Source of the DNA: JAXMAR01 sp046350295
Lineage (GTDB): Bacteria > Planctomycetota > Planctomycetia > Gemmatales > Gemmataceae
Length of the DNA stretch: 64,000 bases
Direction: 5' to 3'
Assembly (NCBI GenBank): GCA_046350295.1
Contig: JAXMAR010000019.1
Location: 55,156 to 119,155, forward strand
Shown: positions 1 to 7,877 of the stretch, one piece after another
Layout of the letters: every line of letters starts with the position of its first letter
Numbering within the stretch: the first letter of the stretch is position 1
The notes under the pieces: generated by a model
What the model saw: the letters and a program-made list of their open reading frames with translations, nothing else
What the model was told of the DNA's origin: nothing
Databases searched by the model: none
Made by a program: the position numbers and the translations under genes

Positions 1-129
1 GTTGCCGTCCGCGCCTGCGCCTACCTGTTCGGAAGCCTGCTCCGCCAGGTCGAGGGCGCGCGCGTAGAGGCGGGCCTCCTCGGCATAGCCGGCGCACAGT
101 TCCTGCTCCAGATGCTTGATATTCGTCAT
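1..129 (-). CDS. hypothetical protein, N-terminal 43 residues only
   Basis: The reverse strand from 129 gives an open frame starting MTNIKHLEQELCAGYAEEAR and running off the window edge. Its ATG overlaps the TGA of the upstream gene (126-956) in an ATGA arrangement, so the two are very likely translationally coupled. The visible part is predicted helical and rich in Ala, Glu and Leu. I do not recognise the family. Confidence 0.6.
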   Translation of the reverse strand, partial: MTNIKHLEQELCAGYAEEARLYARALDLAEQASEQVGAGADGN

Positions 130-956
130 GGCGCTTTCTCCAGCGCCTTGCGGCGCTCGCGGACCTGTTGCAGTTGGGTGCGCATCTCCTTGTGCCAGCG
201 CAGCGTGGCGATCTGCCATTGCGCGCAGGCGGCGAGGCGCTCGTCTCCCGGCGTGTTGGCCACCTCGCGAAAAAGCGGCGTCGCCTCGTCGTACTTGCCT
301 TCCTTGCTCAGGCAGCTGGCCATCAGGTACTGGATCGGCGCGCGTTCTCCCGGCTTGAGCGTCGACAACGGGATCATGCGGAACGCCACCAGGGCGTCCC
401 GATAGTTTCCCGCCCGGAACAACGCGGTCCCCAGCGCGAAGGGATCGGGAACGTGGCCAAGGCGAAGCGCGTCGCGCGTCTTCGACTCGTCTTTCTTACG
501 GTCGTCCTTCTTCTTCTCGTCTTTCTTCGGCGGGGCGTCCGCCTCGGCAGCGGCGGGGCGGACGGATGTCTCGCCCAGGCCGCTGATTTTCGGCAACGGG
601 GGCGGCGGCGGAAGAGCGGATTTGTCCGCCATGCGCGTGAGGAGCCCGCTGAGCCGGTAGCGCAGCTTCAGCAACTCCCCCTCGCCGCCGGCGTCCCCCT
701 CCAGCAAGCGCTCCGTCTTCTTCCGATCGGATTGCAGAAGGTCGCGCTCCTCCCGGAGCTGTTTCATCTTCGCCCGAAACTCGGCGAGCGGCGTGTGGGC
801 CGGGTTGTCGTCCTCATCCGGCGCCCAGCGCTCGCGGCCGGGAAAGGGCAGGGGAGCGGGCCCCGTCTCCGGCTCGGGCCACGCCGTCTGCGCCCCGGCC
901 ATCGTGCCGAGCGCAAGCAGCAGGAGCAGCGGCAAGGAGCGCAGCATATCCGTCAT
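126..956 (-). CDS. exported TPR-like protein with coiled coil
   Basis: 276 residues from the ATG at 956. I chose this start because a typical signal peptide (MTDMLRSLPLLLLLALGTMAG, cleavage near AQ) begins there; a longer frame from 1028 would bury it. Order of parts: signal peptide 1-22; Pro-rich stretch; Glu/Arg/Lys-rich coiled coil about 50-93; Lys/Asp-rich linker about 140-163; a helical C-terminal half with TPR-like helix pairs (FRAGNYRDALVAF, SKEGKYDEATPLF) about 175-255. Probably periplasmic or envelope-associated scaffolding. Four-base overlap with the next gene downstream indicates an operon. Exact role unknown. Confidence 0.75.
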   Translation of the reverse strand: MTDMLRSLPLLLLLALGTMAGAQTAWPEPETGPAPLPFPGRERWAPDEDDNPAHTPLAEFRAKMKQLREERDLLQSDRKKTERLLEGDAGGEGELLKLRYRLSGLLTRMADKSALPPPPPLPKISGLGETSVRPAAAEADAPPKKDEKKKDDRKKDESKTRDALRLGHVPDPFALGTALFRAGNYRDALVAFRMIPLSTLKPGERAPIQYLMASCLSKEGKYDEATPLFREVANTPGDERLAACAQWQIATLRWHKEMRTQLQQVRERRKALEKAP

Positions 957-1076
957 AATCGGCACAATCGTCAAGGCGGTTGATGAAATCAGCGCCGGGG
1001 CACGATTGGCGATTTTGACGACCAGCAAAACGTGTTATTCTGGAAGCCTCTCCGCGATCTTGCCGATCTTACCGTC

Positions 1077-1454
1077 ATGGACAATCGCCGCGACGACTAC
1101 CGCTTCGCGTTTCCCGCCCACGAGCGGCTTGCCGTCGAATGCCAGACCCCGCCGACGGAGAGTTGCGGCGCGGAGATCGTCGATCTCTCCGTCACCGGAA
1201 TGCGTGTTCAGTTGCACGACGCTCACCCCACGCTTGCGCCGGGGCAGCGTCTGCTGTTGAAGTTCGCTCTGGGCCATGCGGAAGCGATGACCATGCCGGC
1301 GGTTGTGGTCCACCGTGGCGTCGAACGGCGCGGCGAGTTGGGGGTCCGCTTCCTTCCCGTCGCCGATGTCGAGACGCAGGAGGCGCGCGAAAAGGCGCTC
1401 TGGGTCTTCCTGCTCGAGGAACAACGCAAGAGCCGCCGCCGCCAGTTGGCCTGA
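1077..1454 (+). CDS. PilZ domain protein (cyclic-di-GMP receptor type)
   Basis: 125 residues from the ATG at 1077; upstream in-frame codons read into leader DNA and lack the domain. The PilZ signature is visible: the basic RRDDYR box at residues 4-9 and DLSVTGM at 36-42, the (D/N)xSxxG part of the c-di-GMP binding site. The beta-barrel core follows (LLLKFALGH, VVVHRGVERRGELGVRF) and a basic C-terminal helix ends the protein. It is a stand-alone PilZ domain, so it should act as a c-di-GMP-dependent adaptor; its partner is not identifiable here. It is divergent from the gene at 126-956. Confidence 0.85.
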   Translation: MDNRRDDYRFAFPAHERLAVECQTPPTESCGAEIVDLSVTGMRVQLHDAHPTLAPGQRLLLKFALGHAEAMTMPAVVVHRGVERRGELGVRFLPVADVETQEAREKALWVFLLEEQRKSRRRQLA

Positions 1455-1588
1455 CGCCCAGCCCATCTTCCCCTTCTCGCCATCTTCCGCCATTCTTCGC
1501 CATTGCGAAACCGCAATCTTCCTTGCCTTCCTCTCGTCCGGATGAGAGAATCATCAGCGCTCGCTCATGACTTTTCCGGGGGCGGCAG

Positions 1589-2158
1589 ATGGGTTACCTG
1601 ATCCTGGGTCTTGAGATCCTGATGGCGATCACAGGCCTGATCGCCATTATCACCAATCGCTTTCCCTATCGGCCGGGTCGACCCGTCACCGGCCTCGGCG
1701 CGTACGTCGGCGGCGCCATCATGATCCTGCCGCTGGCTGTCGCCCTGCCGGTGGGCATGGCCATTGGCCGCAATGAACCGTTGGCCGACGCCATCGGCAA
1801 GATCTTGGTTTTGCACATCGGCGCCATCCTTTTTTGCTTCATAGGCTCTTATGTCATCGCGGCGCTCCTGGCTGATGTGTCCGGCGGCAGCCGTGTTCGA
1901 CGCGAGGTCAAGCCGCGCCGTCGCCGGGAGCGTCGCCGCGATGACGACGACGATGACGACGACGATCGGCCGCGGCGCCGTCGGCGTCGGGCCGAGGGCG
2001 GTGGACCGCCTCCTCTGCCGCGCCGACGCGATGACGATGACGATGACGACGAGGAGAGTCCCGCGCGCCGTCGGCCGGAAGATGGCGCGTATTCCCGTTC
2101 CCGGGACGATGAGCCGCGTAGTCGGCGGGATGATGACGGAAGCTTCAGGCGGCGTTGA
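1589..2158 (+). CDS. membrane protein with Arg/Asp low-complexity tail
   Basis: 189 residues. The first ~95 form three or four hydrophobic helices (LILGLEILMAITGLIAII, GAIMILPLAVALPVGMAIG, ILVLHIGAILFCFIGSYVIAALL). The remaining ~90 residues are almost wholly Arg, Asp, Pro, Gly and Ser, with a run of nine Asp followed by RPRRRRRR and a second run of seven Asp. The membrane half resembles small planctomycete membrane proteins of unknown function. The tail should be cytosolic, disordered and strongly zwitterionic. Function not assigned. Confidence 0.7.
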   Translation: MGYLILGLEILMAITGLIAIITNRFPYRPGRPVTGLGAYVGGAIMILPLAVALPVGMAIGRNEPLADAIGKILVLHIGAILFCFIGSYVIAALLADVSGGSRVRREVKPRRRRERRRDDDDDDDDDRPRRRRRRAEGGGPPPLPRRRDDDDDDDEESPARRRPEDGAYSRSRDDEPRSRRDDDGSFRRR

Positions 2159-2269
2159 GGCCGGCGTCGGAATCTCAAGAACCGGCAAGCTTTGCGGCGC
2201 GCGGAACTTTTTGTTCGCGGAGGTGTCTAAAGGTGGGACGCCTCCTTCTTTCTTAATGTGGCGAGCATC

Positions 2270-3238
2270 ATGCGTGCGACACTTGTCCTTTCCGGCCTTG
2301 TCCTCGTTTGCCTCCTCTATTCCGGCGCCGACGTCGACGCGCAGAAGAAGGACAAGAAGGGCAAGATGGACGTGCCCACGGCCACGCCCGAGGACTACAA
2401 GGCGCTGGCGAGCGTCAAGGAACTCACCGGGAAGCTCATGGTCGCGAACACCGGCTCAGCGGGCGCGGGCTCGATCACCTTCCGCCTGGAGATCCAACAC
2501 CTCGAGCCGAACCCGGCCTACAAGGGACCCAAAGGACCCACCGGCAGCGCCGCCTACGAGCTGAACCGGCGCTACGACCAGGTGATGCGCGACTACGCGG
2601 AAGTGGCTCGGGCCCGGACCCCACTCGAACAACAGCGCCGCCTCATGAACCTCCAGCGCGACATGGCCCGCCTCCAGCAGGACATGGCCCGGATGATGGC
2701 CAAGAGCTCCACCCCTCCGAAGGCCGGCAAGAACGATCCCAGCAACCCCTTCCGCGTCGCCACCACCAGCAAGGACTACGAGTTCGACCTTTCCGACAAG
2801 CTCGTCGTCCGCTGGAACCAGCCACCCTTCCAGTACGACGACAAGGGAGAGGTGAAGACCTACACCAAGGAAGAACTCGCGGAGATGCGCGGCAAGGATC
2901 CGAAGATCCCCGGCTACAAGGCGAAAATCGAAGAGCTCCTCGCCGGCCAGACGGTCAAGATCTTCCTCAACCCACCCCCCAAGAAGACCAAGCCAAAGGA
3001 CGACAAGGCGAAAGACGATAAGGTTGCCAAGGCGGACGACGCGAAGGCCGATGAGGTGAAAAAGGACGACGGCAAGAAAGACGACGTGAAGAAAGGGGAT
3101 GCCAAGAAAACGGGCAAGAATTTGCTCGACGATCTGGACATCCCTGCCGGCGACCGCCCGACCGTCCGTATGGTTCTCATTCTGGAGGACGCCGTCGGCC
3201 TTTCCTTCGGCGGCCCTGAGAAGAAGAAAAAGAAGTAA
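2270..3238 (+). CDS. exported hypothetical protein, Lys/Asp-rich C-terminus
   Basis: 322 residues from the ATG at 2270, which begins directly with a signal peptide (MRATLVLSGLVLVCLLYSG, cleavage near VDAQ); an ATG at 2258 adds only four residues. The mature part has a mixed alpha/beta body with a helical Arg/Gln/Met segment (RRLMNLQRDMARLQQDMARM) and, at about 245-285, alternating Lys/Asp/Ala repeats (KDDKAKDDKVAKADD). After that repeat a short folded end (DRPTVRMVLILEDAVGLSFG) precedes a lysine tail. No catalytic motif seen. A strong terminator follows. Planctomycete-type secreted protein, function unknown. Confidence 0.7.
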   Translation: MRATLVLSGLVLVCLLYSGADVDAQKKDKKGKMDVPTATPEDYKALASVKELTGKLMVANTGSAGAGSITFRLEIQHLEPNPAYKGPKGPTGSAAYELNRRYDQVMRDYAEVARARTPLEQQRRLMNLQRDMARLQQDMARMMAKSSTPPKAGKNDPSNPFRVATTSKDYEFDLSDKLVVRWNQPPFQYDDKGEVKTYTKEELAEMRGKDPKIPGYKAKIEELLAGQTVKIFLNPPPKKTKPKDDKAKDDKVAKADDAKADEVKKDDGKKDDVKKGDAKKTGKNLLDDLDIPAGDRPTVRMVLILEDAVGLSFGGPEKKKKK

Positions 3239-3265
3239 CCTTCCAGACAACCTTTACCAAATGAC

Positions 3266-3297
3266 GAGAGGCCGGCGCTTTGCCGGCCTCTTCGTTT
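3266..3297 (+). terminator. Rho-independent terminator
   Basis: A nine-base-pair stem GAGGCCGGC/GCCGGCCTC (3268-3276 with 3282-3290) has a five-base loop and is followed by TTCGTTT. It closes the gene ending at 3238 and lies just before the 3' end of the convergent gene at 3319-3498, so it may serve both. Confidence 0.75.
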
Positions 3298-3318
3298 GAG
3301 CCTCTTCGTACCCCTTGC

Positions 3319-3498
3319 TCAAACTACGTCGCGTGGTCGCCCGCCGATCACCCCGACAAGTAGCGCCGCGAGGAACAGGACGAGGAACACAACGAACAGG
3401 ATCTGCGCCACGCCGGAAGCGGCGGCCGCAATGCCTGTGAAGCCGAAGAGGGCCGCCAGCAACGCGACCACAAAGAACAACAGAGCTAGACGCAACAT
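3319..3498 (-). CDS. small DUF1328-like (UPF0391) membrane protein
   Basis: 59 residues starting MLRLALLFFVVALLAALFGF. The ATG at 3498 has a good ribosome site (AAGGAGA) eight bases upstream; a longer frame to 3612 would add a basic non-conserved leader. Two transmembrane helices separated by GIAAAASGVAQ fit the DUF1328/UPF0391 family: the family core of FxxAllAallGF followed by GiaaaaaaiAkilF is recognisable. The family is widespread in Gram-negatives and without a firm function, often linked to stress. Convergent with the gene at 2270-3238. Confidence 0.8.
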   Translation of the reverse strand: MLRLALLFFVVALLAALFGFTGIAAAASGVAQILFVVFLVLFLAALLVGVIGGRPRDVV

Positions 3499-3680
3499 GG
3501 CTTTGTCTCCTTGGGTTGACCTTCCCCGAAAACCCGTAAGTCGGGGGCGCCGAACAATGGAGCATACGGCGTGCCAGTATTCAGCTCTTCGCCGCGTCAC
3601 CCCCTTTCCCAAGGGACTTCCGCGCCACGGCGTTTTTCGAAGGCCTGGCGCCGGCCCCGCGCTCCTGCTACCATCTCTGC

Positions 3681-4307
3681 ATGTCCCGCCCTCCCTTCGC
3701 GCCGCAACCGTCCCGACCGCCGCAGCAATCGGCCCCGCCCAGCGTCCGGCCTCGTTTCGTGCCTCTCAGCCGGCCTTCGATGCTCGACTATTTGCTCATC
3801 GTCGTCGGCTTCTCCGCTTCCATCTACCTAGCCGCCTTGAGCGGGCTGCAAGCGTTGCCGCCGTCCCTGGAGGGCGGTCTGTTCTTTCTTGCCTTCGCCC
3901 ATGTCCTGCCCCCGCTCATGTTCCTGCCCCTGGGCGTCCTTCTTCTTTGGCCCATTTTTTTCCTCATCGGCAAGATCGCCGGCCGCTCCCAAGGCCTATC
4001 GCTGGGCGAGTGGCTCTGGGGCCTCGCCTGGCTCGTTTCCCTGTTCGTCACCGCCTGGATTCTCTGGAAGGCGAGCGGCCCGGCGCCCGAAGGGCTATTC
4101 GGTGAGGATTTCAAGAAGGCCTTCTTCGTCGGCTACACGATCTACCTCCTCGCGATGGGCGCGGTCGCCTTCTTCGTCTGGATCTATTGCCTGTTCACCT
4201 CGACTCTGCGTCCCTGGACGCACACCTTCGGGCTGACTCTCTTGTTCTGGCCGGTGATCCCGCTCGGCGTCGCCCTTCTCCTCAAGTGGCAGATCGTCTT
4301 CTCATGA
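3681..4307 (+). CDS. polytopic membrane protein, unknown
   Basis: 208 residues: a Pro/Arg-rich N-terminal 33 residues, then about five hydrophobic helices (MLDYLLIVVGFSASIYLAAL; LFFLAFAHVLPPLMFLPLGV; LWGLAWLVSLFVTAWILW; FFVGYTIYLLAMGAVAFFVW; TFGLTLLFWPVIPLGVALLL). No conserved transporter or enzyme motif. Its stop codon overlaps the ATG of the MfnF-like gene (ATGA at 4304-4307), so the two are co-translated; this is the only hint at role. Confidence 0.7.
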   Translation: MSRPPFAPQPSRPPQQSAPPSVRPRFVPLSRPSMLDYLLIVVGFSASIYLAALSGLQALPPSLEGGLFFLAFAHVLPPLMFLPLGVLLLWPIFFLIGKIAGRSQGLSLGEWLWGLAWLVSLFVTAWILWKASGPAPEGLFGEDFKKAFFVGYTIYLLAMGAVAFFVWIYCLFTSTLRPWTHTFGLTLLFWPVIPLGVALLLKWQIVFS

Positions 4308-5275
4308 GCGTTCTCGGCCTCGACATCGGCGGCGCCAACCTCAAGGCGGCGCATTCTTCCGGAGTGTGCCGCGTCGTCCCTTTCCTCCTTTGGCGCGAGC
4401 CACACGCTTTGATGGCGCGGCTGCGCGAGACGCTCGCCTCTTTCCCGCCTTTTGAGCGCTGTGCCGTCACAATGACGGGCGAACTGTGCGACTGCTTCGC
4501 CAGCCAGGCGGAAGGCGTGCACACGATTCTGACGAGCGTTCGTGACGTGGCTGGGACCACAGGCGTCCTCGTCTGGTCGCTTGACGGCGTCTTTCTCTCC
4601 TTCGAAGAGGCGTGGCGACGGACCGGCGATGTCGCCGCCGCCAACTGGCTGGCCCAGGCCACCCTCGCCGGCCGACTTGCGCCCGAGGGCGCCGCTCTCT
4701 TGATCGATATCGGCTCGACCACGACCGACATCGTCCCCCTCTTGAACAGCACACCGGTTCCAACCGGGCGGACCGATCCGGAGCGCATGGCCGCCGCGGA
4801 GTTGCTCTACACGGGCGCGGTCCGGACACCGGTCTGCGCCGTACTGGGCCCCGAAGTCGCGGCCGAATTCTTTGCGACGATGGCCGACGTCTACCATGTC
4901 CTTGGCGACCGCACGCCAGCCGCGGGCCAACCCACCGCCGACGGCAAGCCGGCGACGCTGGAGAACGCGCACGCCCGCCTGGCCCGGATGCGCTGCGCCG
5001 ATCCTGCGACCTATCCGACAAAGGAAACCCTGAAGCTGGCGTTGCGGGCCCGGGAGCGGCAGGAGGCGATGCTGATCAACGCCATTGACGTTGTCCGGGC
5101 CCATTTGCCCCAGCCGCCACGAAGCATCCTGGTCTCCGGCTCCGGCGCCTTCGTGCTCGAGCGCCTGCGTCCCCGCCTCCGACCGCACGCCTGGCTTTCC
5201 CTGGCCCAAGCGTGGGGCGAGCCACAGTCAGCCTGCGCCTGCGCCTGGGCCGTCGCGCGGTTGGCCGCCGAGTAA
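4304..5275 (+). CDS. MfnF/H4MPT-linked C1-transfer ASKHA-fold protein
   Basis: 323 residues from the ATG at 4304, which overlaps the upstream stop; it begins straight into the phosphate-1-type loop GLDIGGANLKAA. A second ASKHA motif, LLIDIGSTTTDIVPL, lies near 132-146, and SILVSGSGAFVLERL near 270-285 gives the C-terminal nucleotide-binding part. This matches the hydantoinase/oxoprolinase-related family annotated H4MPT-linked C1 transfer pathway protein; the archaeal member MfnF joins tyramine-glutamate and furan moieties in methanofuran synthesis. Planctomycetes are known to carry methanofuran/H4MPT C1 genes, so a role in that cofactor pathway is reasonable. No other C1 gene is visible in the window. 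Family is confident; the exact reaction is inferred. Confidence 0.82.
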   Translation: MSVLGLDIGGANLKAAHSSGVCRVVPFLLWREPHALMARLRETLASFPPFERCAVTMTGELCDCFASQAEGVHTILTSVRDVAGTTGVLVWSLDGVFLSFEEAWRRTGDVAAANWLAQATLAGRLAPEGAALLIDIGSTTTDIVPLLNSTPVPTGRTDPERMAAAELLYTGAVRTPVCAVLGPEVAAEFFATMADVYHVLGDRTPAAGQPTADGKPATLENAHARLARMRCADPATYPTKETLKLALRARERQEAMLINAIDVVRAHLPQPPRSILVSGSGAFVLERLRPRLRPHAWLSLAQAWGEPQSACACAWAVARLAAE

Positions 5276-5341
5276 TTCATCTTGCCGCTTGCCCTCGGAG
5301 AGTATTGCGGTCACCATGGAGCGAACTCACGAGGCCATGCC

Positions 5342-6520
5342 ATGCGCACGCTCCTCTCCACGCTCCTAACCCTGATCGCCGCCGCGCCTGCTTTCGCGCA
5401 GGACAAGGAAAAAGACAAGGACAAGAAGGTCGCCGCCAAGATCAAGGAGGTGGCCGGCTCCGCGGAGTTTCTCCGCTCCGTCCCCAAGCATTTCGCCACC
5501 CTGCAAGCGGTCGATCCCGTCAAACGCCAGGTCACCATCCTCGCCGAAGGGGACAAGGAGCCGAAGACCTGGCCGCTCGTTCCCGACGCCGAGATCAAGG
5601 TCCTCGGCTGGTGGGGCCGCCTCGACGACTTGCCCAAGGACGGCCGTGTCTGGGTCTGGCTCAAGCTCGACCGCAAGAAGCAGCCGGTCGCCGTTTCGAT
5701 GATCGCGGACGAGATCAGCCAGCAGCAGATCAACGGGCCTGGCGTGAAGTTCCAGAAGCTCGAAGACGGCAGGGTGACGTTTCTCGACGTCAAGGGCAAG
5801 ACACGCACGCTCGACTGCGCCGTCAAGGTCGACCTCAAGAAAGGCGCCACGATTTACGTGCAGAGCGAAGGCGACCGCGTCCGGACGCTCCTGGATCAGG
5901 ACGGCTTCGAACACCGCCACAAAAACCAGAAGGAGAAGTTGCGCGAGCGTTGGGTGAAGGAGGGCTTGCCGGGAACGGTCGCCTTCGTCCACGTCTTCAG
6001 CGGCGAGATGGACCTGATCCTCGACCACGAGACGATGCGCTGGGCGCGCTCTCTGAAAAAGGGGGACGGCGTTACCCTCCTCGCCGATCCGGCCATCAAG
6101 GCGGTCGTCAAGACGGTCGAGCCCTGGCGCGAGCGCACCTTGCTGCGCCTCGTGGTCCGCAGCATCGACCTGGCCGACCTCAAGTCGGGCGAGCGGCTGA
6201 ATCTGCTGAGAACGCCTCCCGCTCCGGAGGTCGATAGCGCCGCGCTGCCGCCCGACATCGACCGCCCACGCAAGGACAAGCAGGAGCGGCTCGACTGGTT
6301 CCTCGCCAGCATCTACTGCGCCTGCAAAGTGGCGGGCGACGGCTGCACCGGCCATTTCTACACCCTGTCGAGCTGCAACCCCAACGCCTGCGCCATGCCC
6401 CTCTACATGCGCAAGGTCATCGCGGATGAAATCGACGCCGGCAAGTCCGACCGGCAAATCTTCGAGCACCTGCTGGAGAAATACGGGCCAACACTGACAA
6501 GGCCGCACCTGGTTCCGTAG
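5342..6520 (+). CDS. exported protein with CcmH-like C-terminal domain
   Basis: 392 residues from the ATG at 5342; the start is fixed by a signal peptide (MRTLLSTLLTLIAAAPAFAQ) followed by DKEKDKDKK. The central ~240 residues look like repeated small beta domains (DPVKRQVTILAEGD, KVDLKKGATIYVQSEGDRV). The last ~75 residues carry a Cys cluster (CACKVAGDGC, SSCNPNACAMP) and then MRKVIADEIDAGKSDRQIFE and KYGPTLTRPHL. That pattern (Cys motif, helix, GKSDxxI, Tyr-Gly, RP) is the layout of CcmH/CycL, the periplasmic thiol protein of cytochrome c maturation, though the Cys motif differs from LRCxxC. A deleted copy exists at 11589-11963. Thiol or metal chemistry in the periplasm is plausible; role in cytochrome c assembly is inference. 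Confidence 0.72.
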   Translation: MRTLLSTLLTLIAAAPAFAQDKEKDKDKKVAAKIKEVAGSAEFLRSVPKHFATLQAVDPVKRQVTILAEGDKEPKTWPLVPDAEIKVLGWWGRLDDLPKDGRVWVWLKLDRKKQPVAVSMIADEISQQQINGPGVKFQKLEDGRVTFLDVKGKTRTLDCAVKVDLKKGATIYVQSEGDRVRTLLDQDGFEHRHKNQKEKLRERWVKEGLPGTVAFVHVFSGEMDLILDHETMRWARSLKKGDGVTLLADPAIKAVVKTVEPWRERTLLRLVVRSIDLADLKSGERLNLLRTPPAPEVDSAALPPDIDRPRKDKQERLDWFLASIYCACKVAGDGCTGHFYTLSSCNPNACAMPLYMRKVIADEIDAGKSDRQIFEHLLEKYGPTLTRPHLVP

Positions 6521-6682
6521 GGTGGGCCGCGTCTACCGGCCCACGCGTGACATCGCTCGTGCAAGTTCCTGTGGCGGCCAACTCAAGAAGGGCGGGACCG
6601 AGCGCCCTACCTGGTCCGCCCAGCGCCAATGAATACGAATTGCGTAACGACGTGTCCGACGGACACTAACGAGGAAGTTCCA

Positions 6683-7831
6683 ATGGCTGACAGGAAAAAC
6701 AACTCCCGTGTCCTGCGCCAACTCGCCGCAGGGTTATCTCACGGGCTTGCCGCCGAGGGCATCGTCCTGGAAGCGGAGCGTGATGACTTTGTAACGTCGA
6801 TAGTCCGCCAGTGGATCACCAACGACGGCATCGCCGCCTGGTTCGTTGCGGAGGATCAACTTTACTTCACTCACCGGCACACCCCGCTCGGCAAGCCCCT
6901 CCTCACCACGGAGCGAGTTCAGCCCGGATGGTTCGCCGCGTTGCGGCGCGACTGGCACATCGACTCCGAAGAGCTCTCCGACATCATCGGCCAACTGAAT
7001 CGGGGGCAGAGCGCCGAAGCGACGAACATGGAAGGCGTCCCTTTGCGACTCTGGGTGAATCCCAAGGAACGGACCGTTGGCGTCGAGAAGCTGGTTACGG
7101 AGCCGACCCTGCCGGGAACAAAGAGGGACTACCGCATCATTGCCCTCGAGGCGCTTCCGCCGCTCCTGGGTATGGCGGTTGAAAAGGAGGAGCTGGAAGC
7201 GCTGGCCCGTTCGGTCGCCAAGCAGTGGCAGGAGTACCACGGCCATGCCTGCATCTTCCTGGACCGGGGAGAACAACTGGTCCTCACACTCCACGAACGA
7301 GGGGACGGCAGTTGTCAGGTCGTGACCGCCAAGCGGGATGTCGACCTGACGCCGTTGCTGAGCTCGCTCGGGTTCCCGCCCGCCGCACTCCCGGACGTGA
7401 TGGCGCACATCAACCTCGGACAGGTGATCGAGTTTCGAGACAAGGAGGGCGTCCCGTCGATCCTCTGGCATGACCCCAAGGAAAGAAGAGTTCGGGTTCG
7501 TCCGAGGGACCACGGCTTCGCCAAGGGCAAGTTCAAGTTGGGGACGATTGAGATCGAGCCACGGGCTTCGATGGTTCTGGCCCGGTCTGGACAAGACGCC
7601 CATTGTTTCTTGCAGCGCCATCTGGCCGGGGATTGGGGAGAGGGCAGCGACAAGATGAAAGAGGAGTACGACCGCCGCCTGAAAAAGGGGGAGGCCGTCA
7701 CCAGTTGCTTCGTCACGACCCTGGGGGAAAGGATACTAGTTTCCACGACCGCCGACAGGCAGAGAACGGTCGTCTCGGCGCCGGACCCCGAAATCGTCAG
7801 GGACATGCTTCGCATAGCTTCGGGGTCGTAA
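6683..7831 (+). CDS. hypothetical protein with duplicated domain and plasmid-related C-terminus
   Basis: 382 residues from the ATG at 6683, preceded by GAGGAAG; an upstream ATG at 6629 lacks such a site. Two homologous units are visible: the first ends in LSDIIGQLNRGQ..EGVPLRLWVNPKERTVGVE and the second in LPDVMAHINLGQ..EGVPSILWHDPKERRVRVR. The last ~60 residues (FLQRHLAGDWGE, DRRLKKGEAVTSCF, GERILVSTTADRQRTVV) resemble the small proteins usually annotated plasmid-related, which carry RHxxGDWG and a TExDRxxT end. So it looks like two copies of an unknown domain fused to that module. No catalytic residues recognised. Stand-alone gene between the CcmH-like gene and a large kinase. Confidence 0.7.
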   Translation: MADRKNNSRVLRQLAAGLSHGLAAEGIVLEAERDDFVTSIVRQWITNDGIAAWFVAEDQLYFTHRHTPLGKPLLTTERVQPGWFAALRRDWHIDSEELSDIIGQLNRGQSAEATNMEGVPLRLWVNPKERTVGVEKLVTEPTLPGTKRDYRIIALEALPPLLGMAVEKEELEALARSVAKQWQEYHGHACIFLDRGEQLVLTLHERGDGSCQVVTAKRDVDLTPLLSSLGFPPAALPDVMAHINLGQVIEFRDKEGVPSILWHDPKERRVRVRPRDHGFAKGKFKLGTIEIEPRASMVLARSGQDAHCFLQRHLAGDWGEGSDKMKEEYDRRLKKGEAVTSCFVTTLGERILVSTTADRQRTVVSAPDPEIVRDMLRIASGS

Positions 7832-7877
7832 GCCGTCAACAGGATCATGTCGCTGGAGCCCGTCCGGGCGTTTTCCC

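Noticed and set aside
6522..6544. GTGGGCCG/CGGCCCAC hairpin after the CcmH-like gene as a terminator
   Set aside because: Stem is good but no T run follows, so intrinsic termination is not supported.
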